DNA of 64,000 nt from NCBI GenBank assembly GCA_036824045.1, contig DAITAZ010000001.1, forward strand, positions 124,001 through 188,000. Reading direction: 5' to 3'. Of this stretch, positions 55,896 through 64,000 are shown one piece after another (within the stretch, counting starts at the first letter, position 1; each line of letters begins with the position of its first letter). The notes beneath the pieces are model-generated. The model did not search any database. It was given only the letters and a program-made list of their open reading frames with translations, and was not told the DNA's origin. The stretch is from DAITAZ01 sp036824045 (GTDB taxonomy: Bacteria; Pseudomonadota; Gammaproteobacteria; Burkholderiales; Rhodocyclaceae). The position numbers and the translations under genes are program-made.

Positions 55896-55928
55896 AAAAA
55901 AAGGCGGCCAACCCGCCGGCTGGCCGCC
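55896..55928 (-). terminator. terminator of the methylmalonyl/propionyl operon
   Basis: Minus strand: GGCGGCCA (55928-55921), ten-base loop, TGGCCGCC (55910-55903), then seven T. Strong canonical form, 26 bases after the pccA stop. Confidence 0.93.
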
Positions 55929-55954
55929 CTCCTCGTCAATGAAACCGCCGCAGC

Positions 55955-57958
55955 TTACTCGAAGCGGATAATAGCCTGATCCACGGAAAGGCTCTCGCCT
56001 GGCTTCGCCATCACTTCGGCAACCACGCAGTCTTGATCTGCCTTGAGAATGTTTTCCATCTTCATGGCTTCGATCACGGCCAGCTTTTCACCCGCCTTCA
56101 CCTCCTGCCCCACCTTGACCGCCACTTCCCGCAGCAAACCCGGCATGGGGGAGAGCAGGAACTTGGACAGATCGGGCGGCAGCTTTTCGGGCATCAACGC
56201 CAGCAAATCGGCGGCACGAGCGCTCATGACCATGAAGTCGCCCCGGGTACCCCAGTGGAACAGGCTGTACTTGAGGCGATGCCGCTCGACCTGAAGCGTA
56301 AATGGCTCGCCATTGCAGGTACCGGTCAGCAGGGATTCACCCAGCTTCCAGTCCGAACGGATGTCGTAGGTCTTGCCGTCAAGCTCCACATGGTATCCAC
56401 CAGGAACGGGGCGAGCCACGACAGAAGCGTGCTCGTTGCCCTCGGCACCGATCCGCACCACCATCCACTTGTCGCTGACGATCCGCTCGTGACCAGCCAG
56501 TTGGCCGGAAACGCTGGCAGCACGATCGATATAGCGACGGTGGACAAAAACTGCCACGGAGGTGAGCAGCGCCGGGTCATCGTGGGGCACCATGGAGGCA
56601 TCGAAGCCCTTCGGGTATTCCTTGGCGATGAAGCCCGTGTCGAAGATGCCCGACTGGAAGCGGGCATGCTGCATCAGCGCCGCCTGGAAGGGAATGTTGG
56701 AACTGATGCCACGGATCACGAAGGCGTTGAGCGCGTCACGCATGCGGCTGATAGCCTCGGCGCGGTCCTTACCATGGACGATGAGCTTGGCGATCATCGA
56801 GTCGTAGAACATCGAGATCTCGCCGCCATCGTAGACGCCGGTATCGACCCGCACCTGTCCGTCCACTTCGGCGGGAGGCTGGAACTTCACCAGACGCCCG
56901 GTGGAAGGCAGGAAGCCCCGGAACGGGTCTTCGGCGTTGATCCGGCATTCCATGGACCAGCCGTTGATGCCCACCTCGGCCTGGCTGATGGGCAGCTTTT
57001 CGCCGTAGGCAACGCGGATCATCTGCTCGACGAGGTCGAGGCCGGTAATCAGTTCGGTGACCGGGTGCTCCACCTGCAAACGGGTGTTCATTTCCAGGAA
57101 GTAGAACTCCTTGGTCGCGCCGGACACGACGAACTCGACGGTACCTGCCGATTCGTAATTCACGGCACGGGCCAGGGCCACGGCCTGCTCGCCCATCGCC
57201 TTGCGCATCTCCGCATCGACGAACGGCGACGGCGCCTCCTCGATCACCTTCTGGTGGCGGCGCTGGATCGAGCAGTCACGCTCATTCAGGTACACGTAGT
57301 TGCCGTGGGAGTCGCCCAGCACCTGGATTTCGATGTGGCGGGGTTCCAGCACGTACTTTTCGATGAAGACGCGGTCGTCACCAAAGGAGTTGCGCGCTTC
57401 ATTCACGCAGGAGGAGAAGCCCTCGAACGCCTCGGCGTCGTTGTACGCCACCCGCAGACCCTTGCCGCCGCCACCGGCGGAGGCCTTGATCATCACCGGA
57501 TAGCCGATCTTCTTGGCGATCTCCACCGCTTCGGCCGGACCGGCGATGGCATCGTTGTAGCCCGGAATGGTATTGACCTTGGCTTCGATCGCGAGCTTCT
57601 TGGACTCGATCTTGTCGCCCATCTTGGCAACCGAATAATGCTTCGGGCCGATGAACTTGATGCCTTCTTCTTCCAGGCGACGGGAAAACTCTGCGTTCTC
57701 GGACAGAAAGCCGTAACCCGGGTGGACCGCTTCAGCGCCGGTTTGCTTGCAGGCGGCGATGATCTTGTCCATGACCAGGTAGGACTCTTTGGAAGCAGCC
57801 GGCCCGATGCACACAGCCTCGTCGGCCAGATCCACATGCAGGGCGTCCTTGTCCGCCTCGGAATACACGGCGACGGTCGCAATGCCCATCTTGCGGGCGG
57901 TCTTGATCACGCGGCAGGCGATTTCGCCGCGGTTGGCGATGAGAATCTTCTTGAACAT
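55955..57958 (-). CDS. pccA: propionyl-CoA carboxylase, biotin-containing alpha subunit
   Basis: 667 residues. The biotin carboxylase part (1-450) has MFKKILIANRGEIACRVI, ATP-grasp KASAGGGGKGLRV and the EMNTRLQVEHPVTE signature. A linker/BT region follows, and the C-terminal biotin carrier domain has EAMKMEN with biotinyl K633. Length and domain plan match PccA rather than free AccC. With pccB, 21 bases upstream, it carboxylates propionyl-CoA to methylmalonyl-CoA. Last gene of the operon. Confidence 0.93.
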   Translation of the reverse strand: MFKKILIANRGEIACRVIKTARKMGIATVAVYSEADKDALHVDLADEAVCIGPAASKESYLVMDKIIAACKQTGAEAVHPGYGFLSENAEFSRRLEEEGIKFIGPKHYSVAKMGDKIESKKLAIEAKVNTIPGYNDAIAGPAEAVEIAKKIGYPVMIKASAGGGGKGLRVAYNDAEAFEGFSSCVNEARNSFGDDRVFIEKYVLEPRHIEIQVLGDSHGNYVYLNERDCSIQRRHQKVIEEAPSPFVDAEMRKAMGEQAVALARAVNYESAGTVEFVVSGATKEFYFLEMNTRLQVEHPVTELITGLDLVEQMIRVAYGEKLPISQAEVGINGWSMECRINAEDPFRGFLPSTGRLVKFQPPAEVDGQVRVDTGVYDGGEISMFYDSMIAKLIVHGKDRAEAISRMRDALNAFVIRGISSNIPFQAALMQHARFQSGIFDTGFIAKEYPKGFDASMVPHDDPALLTSVAVFVHRRYIDRAASVSGQLAGHERIVSDKWMVVRIGAEGNEHASVVARPVPGGYHVELDGKTYDIRSDWKLGESLLTGTCNGEPFTLQVERHRLKYSLFHWGTRGDFMVMSARAADLLALMPEKLPPDLSKFLLSPMPGLLREVAVKVGQEVKAGEKLAVIEAMKMENILKADQDCVVAEVMAKPGESLSVDQAIIRFE

Positions 57959-57979
57959 AGTCCTATTCCTCCCCGACGC

Positions 57980-59512
<1,533 letters not shown>

Positions 59513-59612
59513 GTCTAACCTCCCAAACGAAAATTACCTTTACGCCCGCGCCAGCCCCTGACCAGCCACGGTTCGTAATGACCTAGATTTCTGTTCCGAT
59601 TCGGGCCTCCGC

Positions 59613-60623
59613 TCAGGTCGGCGCCCCCAAGTAAGAAAGAAGCTGTCGCGCCGCGCCAGCGGGTGTCGCCCGCCCCTGCTCCACGGAGCGCGACAGTTGG
59701 GGCAGATCGCCCGCCACCTGCGGATGCTCGCGGAAACGGGCGCGCAACCCCTGATCGATCAATTCCCACATCCACGCCAAGGCCTGATGCTGCCGCTTGG
59801 CGGCGAACTCTCCGGACGCCTCCATCGTCGCACGGTACCTTTCCACCGTTTCCCAGAAGGCTCCGATGCCATCCTTTTGCAACGCGGAAAGTGTCAGCAC
59901 CGGCGGATCCCAGTTGGGCGAAGCGTGGCGCAGCATACCCATCGCGCTCCGAATCTGCGAACGCGCCAGTTGAGCCGCCCGTGGATCAATGTCCGCCTTG
60001 TTGATCACGATCAGGTCGGCAATCTCCATGATTCCCTTCTTGATCGCCTGCAGGTCGTCCCCTGCATTCGGCAACTGCAGCAGGCAGAAGATGTCTGTCA
60101 TGCCCGCCACCGCGGTTTCCGACTGCCCCACCCCCACCGTCTCCACGATGATCACATCGAAGCCCGCCGCCTCGCACACCAGCATCGCCTCCCGGGTTTT
60201 CTCCGCCACTCCGCCCAAGGAACCGGCAGACGGGCTGGGCCGTATGAAGGCCGCGGGGTTTTGCGACAGCAGCTCCATCCGGGTCTTGTCACCCAGTATG
60301 GACCCTCCGGTCAGCGACGAAGAGGGGTCCACGGCCAGCACCGCCACCCGGCGCCCCTGTTCAATCAAGTACAAGCCCAGTGCTTCGATGAAGGTGGACT
60401 TGCCCACCCCCGGGACTCCCGAGATGCCCACCCGCAAGGCCTTTCCGGAATGGGGCAACAGGCCCTCCAGTACGGTTTGGGCGCGTGCCCGATGATCCGG
60501 CCGCTGGGACTCGATCAGGGTGATGGTTTTCGCCAGGGGGCGGAGCTGACGTGCGACGACCCCGTCCACCAGTGACTGGTCAACGGGGCCGAGGCAGCCT
60601 GCCGCCGGGGCAGTTGCGTTCAT
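59613..60623 (-). CDS. meaB: MeaB/ArgK GTPase, methylmalonyl-CoA mutase chaperone
   Basis: 336 residues. G3E-family GTPase that loads and protects the cobalamin of methylmalonyl-CoA mutase. P-loop GVPGVGKS (69-76), the DPSSSLTGGSILGDKTRM loop, VETVGVGQSE and NKAD are all present. It starts 22 bases after the mutase stop, as expected for the pair. Confidence 0.96.
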   Translation of the reverse strand: MNATAPAAGCLGPVDQSLVDGVVARQLRPLAKTITLIESQRPDHRARAQTVLEGLLPHSGKALRVGISGVPGVGKSTFIEALGLYLIEQGRRVAVLAVDPSSSLTGGSILGDKTRMELLSQNPAAFIRPSPSAGSLGGVAEKTREAMLVCEAAGFDVIIVETVGVGQSETAVAGMTDIFCLLQLPNAGDDLQAIKKGIMEIADLIVINKADIDPRAAQLARSQIRSAMGMLRHASPNWDPPVLTLSALQKDGIGAFWETVERYRATMEASGEFAAKRQHQALAWMWELIDQGLRARFREHPQVAGDLPQLSRSVEQGRATPAGAARQLLSYLGAPT

Positions 60624-60645
60624 GCGGCGTTAAATCAAACGTATG

Positions 60646-62796
60646 TCAGGCGCGGCGGGCCGCACGGATTTGCTTGAGAACCTCACGGGCCGCAGTCGGA
60701 ATGGGGGTGCCCGGGCCAAAAATACCCTTCGCGCCCGCACCGTACAGGGCATCGTAGTCCTGCGCGGGGATCACGCCACCCACAAAGGTGATGATGTCGT
60801 CGGCACCCAGTTTCTTGAGCTCGCCGATGATAGCCGGTACCAGGGTCTTGTGCCCGGCCGCCAAGCTGGAACAGCCGACGGCGTGCACGTCGTTCTCCAC
60901 CGCGTGGCGCGCCGCTTCCTCCGGCGTCTGGAACAAGGGACCGATGTCGATATCGAAGCCCAGGTCAGCAAAGGCGGATGCCACGACCTTGGCGCCCCGG
61001 TCATGGCCATCCTGGCCAAGCTTCGCGATCATGATCCGGGGACGACGCCCTTCTTCCGCCACAAAGGCTTCGATATCCGCCTTGAGCGCCTGCCAGTCCT
61101 CGTTGCCCTCCACGACGGCGTTGTAGACGCCAGACACGGCTTGCGGATTGGCGCGGTAGCGCCCGAACACCTTCTCCAGCGCATCGGAAACCTCGCCCAC
61201 CGTGGCGCGCAGGCGCACCGCCTTGACCGCCAGATCCAGCAAATTGCCTTCGCCGCCTTCGGCAGCCTTGGTCAGCGCATCCAGCGCGGCATTGACCGCG
61301 ACGCTGTCGCGGGTGGCGCGAATCTGCTTGAGGCGGGCAACCTGGGCTTCGCGCACGGCATGGTTGTCGATATCGAGGATATCGATCGCGTCTTCCTTGG
61401 CCAGCTTGTATTTATTGACGCCAACGATGACGTCCTTGCCTGAATCAATGCGCGCCTGCTTGTCCGCCGCGCACTCTTCGACCTTCATCTTCGCCCAGCC
61501 GGACTCCACGGCCTTGGTCATCCCGCCCATGGACTCGATCTCTTCGATCAGTGCCCAAGCCTTGTCGGCCATGTCCTGGGTGAGCTTCTCCATCATGTAG
61601 GAACCCGCCCAGGGGTCCACCACATTACAAATGTGGGTCTCTTCCTGGATGATGATCTGGGTGTTGCGGGCAATCCGGGCAGAAAACTCGGTCGGCAGGG
61701 CAATCGCCTCATCCAGCGCGTTGGTGTGCAGGGACTGGGTGCCCCCAAACACAGCCGCCATGGCTTCGATGGTGGTGCGGACCACGTTGTTGTACGGATC
61801 CTGCTCGGTGAGCGACCAGCCGGAGGTCTGGCTGTGCGTCCGCAGCATCATGGATTTTGGATTCTTCGGATTGAACTGCTTCATGATCCGCCACCACAGC
61901 AGGCGGGCGGCCCGCATCTTGGCGATCTCGAGATAGAAGTTCATCCCCACCGCCCAGAAAAAGGACAACCGGCCGGCGAAGGTATCCACGTCCATGCCCG
62001 AGTTGATGCCCGTGCGGACATACTCCAAGCCATCGGCCAGCGTGAAGGCCAATTCGATCGCCTGATTGGCCCCCGCTTCCTGGATGTGGTAGCCCGAGAT
62101 GGAAATACTGTTGAACTTGGGCATGTGCGCCGACGTGTACTTGAAGATGTCGGCGATGATCTTCATGGACGGCGTCGGCGGGTAGATGTAGGTGTTGCGG
62201 ACCATGAACTCCTTGAGGATGTCGTTCTGGATGGTCCCGGAAAGCTTTTCCTGGGCCACCCCCTGCTCCTCGGCCGCAACGATGTAACCGGCCAGGATGG
62301 GCAACACCGCGCCATTCATGGTCATGGACACCGAAATCTTGTCCAGGGGGATGCCATCGAAGAGGATCTTCATGTCCTCCACCGAATCGATGGCCACGCC
62401 CGCCTTGCCCACATCCCCGACCACGCGGGGATTGTCCGAATCGTAACCGCGGTGTGTCGCCAGATCGAACGCAACGGACACACCCTGACCGCCCGCAGCC
62501 AATGCCTTGCGGTAAAAAGCGTTTGAAGCTTCAGCAGTGGAGAAGCCTGCGTACTGCCGGATAGTCCACGGCTTGACCGCGTACATGGTGGCCTGCGGAC
62601 CACGGACGAAAGGCTCCAGACCCGGCAGCGTATTGGCGTAGGAAAGGCCTTCCACGTCCGCTGCAGTGTACAGCGGCTTGACCACAATGCCCTCGGGGGT
62701 AACCCAGTTCAGTTTGCTAACATCCCCTCCAGGGGCCGATTTAGCGGCAGCCTTTTCCCAGGCCTCCAGGTTGATAGAACCGGGCAAGTCGGACAT
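60646..62796 (-). CDS. scpA: methylmalonyl-CoA mutase, single-chain form
   Basis: 716 residues, the size of E. coli Sbm/ScpA. The N-terminal TIM barrel binds the CoA ester (YANTLPGLEPFVRGPQATMY, RQYAGFSTAEASNAFYRKALAAGGQG, SVSMTMNGAVLPILAGYIVAAEEQG). The C-terminal cobalamin domain has GQDGHDRGAKVVASAFADLGFD with cobalt-ligating H598, then the GCSSLAAGHKTL stretch. It interconverts methylmalonyl-CoA and succinyl-CoA. The start is the ATG at 62796 with GAGGG upstream; first gene of the operon mutase-meaB-pccB-pccA. Confidence 0.97.
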   Translation of the reverse strand: MSDLPGSINLEAWEKAAAKSAPGGDVSKLNWVTPEGIVVKPLYTAADVEGLSYANTLPGLEPFVRGPQATMYAVKPWTIRQYAGFSTAEASNAFYRKALAAGGQGVSVAFDLATHRGYDSDNPRVVGDVGKAGVAIDSVEDMKILFDGIPLDKISVSMTMNGAVLPILAGYIVAAEEQGVAQEKLSGTIQNDILKEFMVRNTYIYPPTPSMKIIADIFKYTSAHMPKFNSISISGYHIQEAGANQAIELAFTLADGLEYVRTGINSGMDVDTFAGRLSFFWAVGMNFYLEIAKMRAARLLWWRIMKQFNPKNPKSMMLRTHSQTSGWSLTEQDPYNNVVRTTIEAMAAVFGGTQSLHTNALDEAIALPTEFSARIARNTQIIIQEETHICNVVDPWAGSYMMEKLTQDMADKAWALIEEIESMGGMTKAVESGWAKMKVEECAADKQARIDSGKDVIVGVNKYKLAKEDAIDILDIDNHAVREAQVARLKQIRATRDSVAVNAALDALTKAAEGGEGNLLDLAVKAVRLRATVGEVSDALEKVFGRYRANPQAVSGVYNAVVEGNEDWQALKADIEAFVAEEGRRPRIMIAKLGQDGHDRGAKVVASAFADLGFDIDIGPLFQTPEEAARHAVENDVHAVGCSSLAAGHKTLVPAIIGELKKLGADDIITFVGGVIPAQDYDALYGAGAKGIFGPGTPIPTAAREVLKQIRAARRA

Positions 62797-63021
62797 GGTT
62801 AACCCTCGATTACGTTGCAGATGGTCACGCGCTGGCACGCACTCCCACGCGCCGCCAACCGCGACAACAGACGAATTGTGCGTCGCACGATGAATTCGGA
62901 ACTTGTTTTGCCTCAAACACCATACCGGAGCGTATCCCCCGGCCAGACTGCGCCGGCCGGGGGCTCCGGGCCAACCCCGGCCGCCGGCCTGTTTATGCAG
63001 ATCAGGCCGGTCTGCGGCAAG
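62797..63021. other. divergent control region of the mutase operon and GntR gene
   Basis: 225 of the 314 gene-free bases between the two divergent genes. It must contain the minus-strand promoter of the mutase operon, but no clear -35/-10 pair is seen on that strand. The GntR promoter and palindrome follow at 63022-63063. Confidence 0.45.
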
Positions 63022-63050
63022 TTGACATCCCTCCGCTCAGATAATACTTT
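63022..63050 (+). promoter_or_regulatory. promoter of the GntR-family gene
   Basis: TTGACA (63022-63027), 17 bases, TACTTT (63045-63050): a perfect -35 with a weak -10. The start would be near 63057, inside the palindrome at 63054-63063. Confidence 0.5.
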
Positions 63051-63053
63051 ATC

Positions 63054-63063
63054 CATAATTATG
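63054..63063. promoter_or_regulatory. palindrome at the predicted start point, candidate GntR operator
   Basis: CATAATTATG is a perfect ten-base palindrome lying across the predicted transcription start of the GntR gene. FCD-type GntR regulators bind short AT-centred palindromes. Autoregulation is inferred; the effect on the divergent mutase operon is open. Confidence 0.45.
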
Positions 63064-63110
63064 AATGCAACACGGCCGAAATACCCTCTTCGCAGTGCTA
63101 TCCTCAGGCC

Positions 63111-63776
63111 ATGAACAGCATCGCACCGCTCGCCCTCTACCAGGAAGTCGCCGAAAGACTGCGTCAACGCATCTTCGCCCATGAACTGGCCCCCGGTCAG
63201 TGGGTGGACGAACAGGCCTTGGCCGAGCAGTACGGCATCTCCCGCACCCCTCTGCGAGAAGCGCTCAAGGTACTGGCCTCGGAAGGGCTGGTCACGCTCA
63301 AACCTCGCCGCGGCTGCTACGTGACCGAGATTTCAGCCGAGGACCTGGACGAGATCTTTACCGTCATGTCCCTGCTGGAAGGCCAATGCGCGGTTGATAC
63401 TGCCCGCAAGGCGACGGATGCGGATATCGAGCGACTCAAGGACATCCACGAACAACTGGAGTCCTCCGCCCGGCGCCTGGACATCAATGGTTTCTTTGAG
63501 GCCAACCAGGCGTTTCACCGCGAAGTGCAACTCGTTGCCGGGAATCGCTGGCTCACCCAGGTCATCCAGGATCTGCGCAAGGTCATCAAGCTTTCCCGCC
63601 ACCACTCCCTGTTCAGCGAGGGCCGGCTGGAGCAGTCGCTTGCGGAACACCGCCGCATTCTCGACGCCTTGGAGGCACGCAACGCGCCCGCGGCCGAACT
63701 GGCCATGCGCGACCACATCACTAGCGGTCGAGCCGCGCTCTCCCGCATCGCGAGCACCCGCACCCAGTCCAACTGA
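63111..63776 (+). CDS. GntR-family regulator, FadR/FCD subgroup
   Basis: 221 residues. The N-terminal winged helix (8-75: LYQEVAERLRQRIFAHELAPGQWVDEQALAEQYGISRTPLREALKVLASEGLVTLKPRRGCYV) is the GntR signature. The C-terminal FCD domain is helical, with the metal-binding type FHREVQLVAGN and HRRILDALEARNAPAAELAMRDHI. FCD regulators sense small organic acids or acyl-CoAs. Its divergent position suggests control of propionate/methylmalonyl genes; effector unknown. Confidence 0.92.
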   Translation: MNSIAPLALYQEVAERLRQRIFAHELAPGQWVDEQALAEQYGISRTPLREALKVLASEGLVTLKPRRGCYVTEISAEDLDEIFTVMSLLEGQCAVDTARKATDADIERLKDIHEQLESSARRLDINGFFEANQAFHREVQLVAGNRWLTQVIQDLRKVIKLSRHHSLFSEGRLEQSLAEHRRILDALEARNAPAAELAMRDHITSGRAALSRIASTRTQSN

Positions 63777-63852
63777 AGGGCTGGCGCTGCCGGGCGCTCA
63801 CGCCCTGCTTCTGCATGGCGAAACCCACCTCCACAAGCATGGGCTTCACCAT

Positions 63853-63884
63853 GCAGCCCGCCGGAACACGGGCGGGCTGCAGAT
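63853..63884. terminator. hairpin after the GntR gene
   Basis: GCAGCCCGCC (63853-63862), eight bases, GGCGGGCTGC (63871-63880), then AGATTT. A perfect ten-pair stem between convergent genes; the T run is short. Confidence 0.6.
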
Positions 63885-63893
63885 TTCGATCGA

Positions 63894-64000
63894 TCAATGG
63901 ACCGACGCAGACGCGGCTCCAAAGCCGGTCTGAGCACGGACGTACTGGTCGTCGAACTTTTCCTTCTCCTCCCGCGCTTCCTGGCTGTTGTCCAGCTTGG
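63894..64000 (-). CDS. C-terminal end of an unidentified gene (runs off right edge)
   Basis: The last 34 codons of a minus-strand gene with stop TGA at 63896-63894. The visible tail is highly charged then small (EAREEKEKFDDQYV, ending GFGAASASVH). Codon use is like that of the neighbours. Too little is visible to name the protein. Confidence 0.6.
   Translation of the reverse strand, partial: KLDNSQEAREEKEKFDDQYVRAQTGFGAASASVH

Overview
The window is chromosomal DNA of high GC content, and its gene content fits a respiring betaproteobacterium, most likely near Rhodocyclales or Burkholderiales. Pointers are an S-adenosylhomocysteine riboswitch in front of metH, a tandem pair of BPSS1780-type membrane proteins, a HslV with the N-terminal extension I associate with betaproteobacteria, periplasmic c-type cytochromes, and a complete propionyl-CoA to succinyl-CoA pathway. 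The assignment rests on gene content and style only. I see no insertion sequence, prophage, CRISPR array, rRNA or replication origin. One tRNA gene is present, tRNA-Arg(CCG).

Layout. 1-13.8 kb is mostly housekeeping: a RegB/PrrB-like redox sensor kinase cut by the left edge, a di-haem cytochrome c, hslVU behind a sigma-32-type promoter, dcd, a large PLP amino acid decarboxylase, comM, a Bcr/CflA exporter, a BamE-like lipoprotein and paiB. 13.8-19.1 kb is the most unusual block. A minus-strand operon (DUF6502 putative regulator, DUF5666 exported protein, outer-membrane barrel) faces a plus-strand pair made of a small secreted Gly/Thr-rich protein and a Slam-like TPR plus beta-barrel protein. 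The plus-strand promoter between them is bracketed by two near-identical inverted repeats 63 bp apart. 19.1-28 kb holds metH under a SAH riboswitch with an overlapping terminator, nrtS, a YbaK-type deacylase, ilvD and an AsmA-family protein.

28.3-43.3 kb is a cell-surface and signalling region. It has a giant DUF11/SdrD-B-type protein translationally coupled to an OmpA-domain plus beta-barrel protein and driven by its own sigma-70 promoter. Next come a CHASE2 histidine kinase, a LysM/FecR protein whose 5' end holds a nine-G tract, mscL, and an OmpR-type response regulator with a direct repeat upstream. 43.6-55.9 kb returns to core functions: tRNA-Arg, a membrane-anchored cytochrome c, rep, two BPSS1780-like genes, the rsfS-rlmH-maf-rng cluster, lgt, pyrF, a VOC protein that is a candidate methylmalonyl-CoA epimerase, a YpfJ-type zinc protease and a DUF2189 protein.

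55.9-63.8 kb is the propionate/methylmalonyl module. It is a minus-strand operon, methylmalonyl-CoA mutase - meaB - pccB - pccA, ended by a strong terminator, with a divergent FCD-type GntR regulator that has a palindrome at its predicted transcription start. Together with the VOC protein at 53.5 kb it would convert propionyl-CoA to succinyl-CoA. The right edge cuts an unidentified minus-strand gene.
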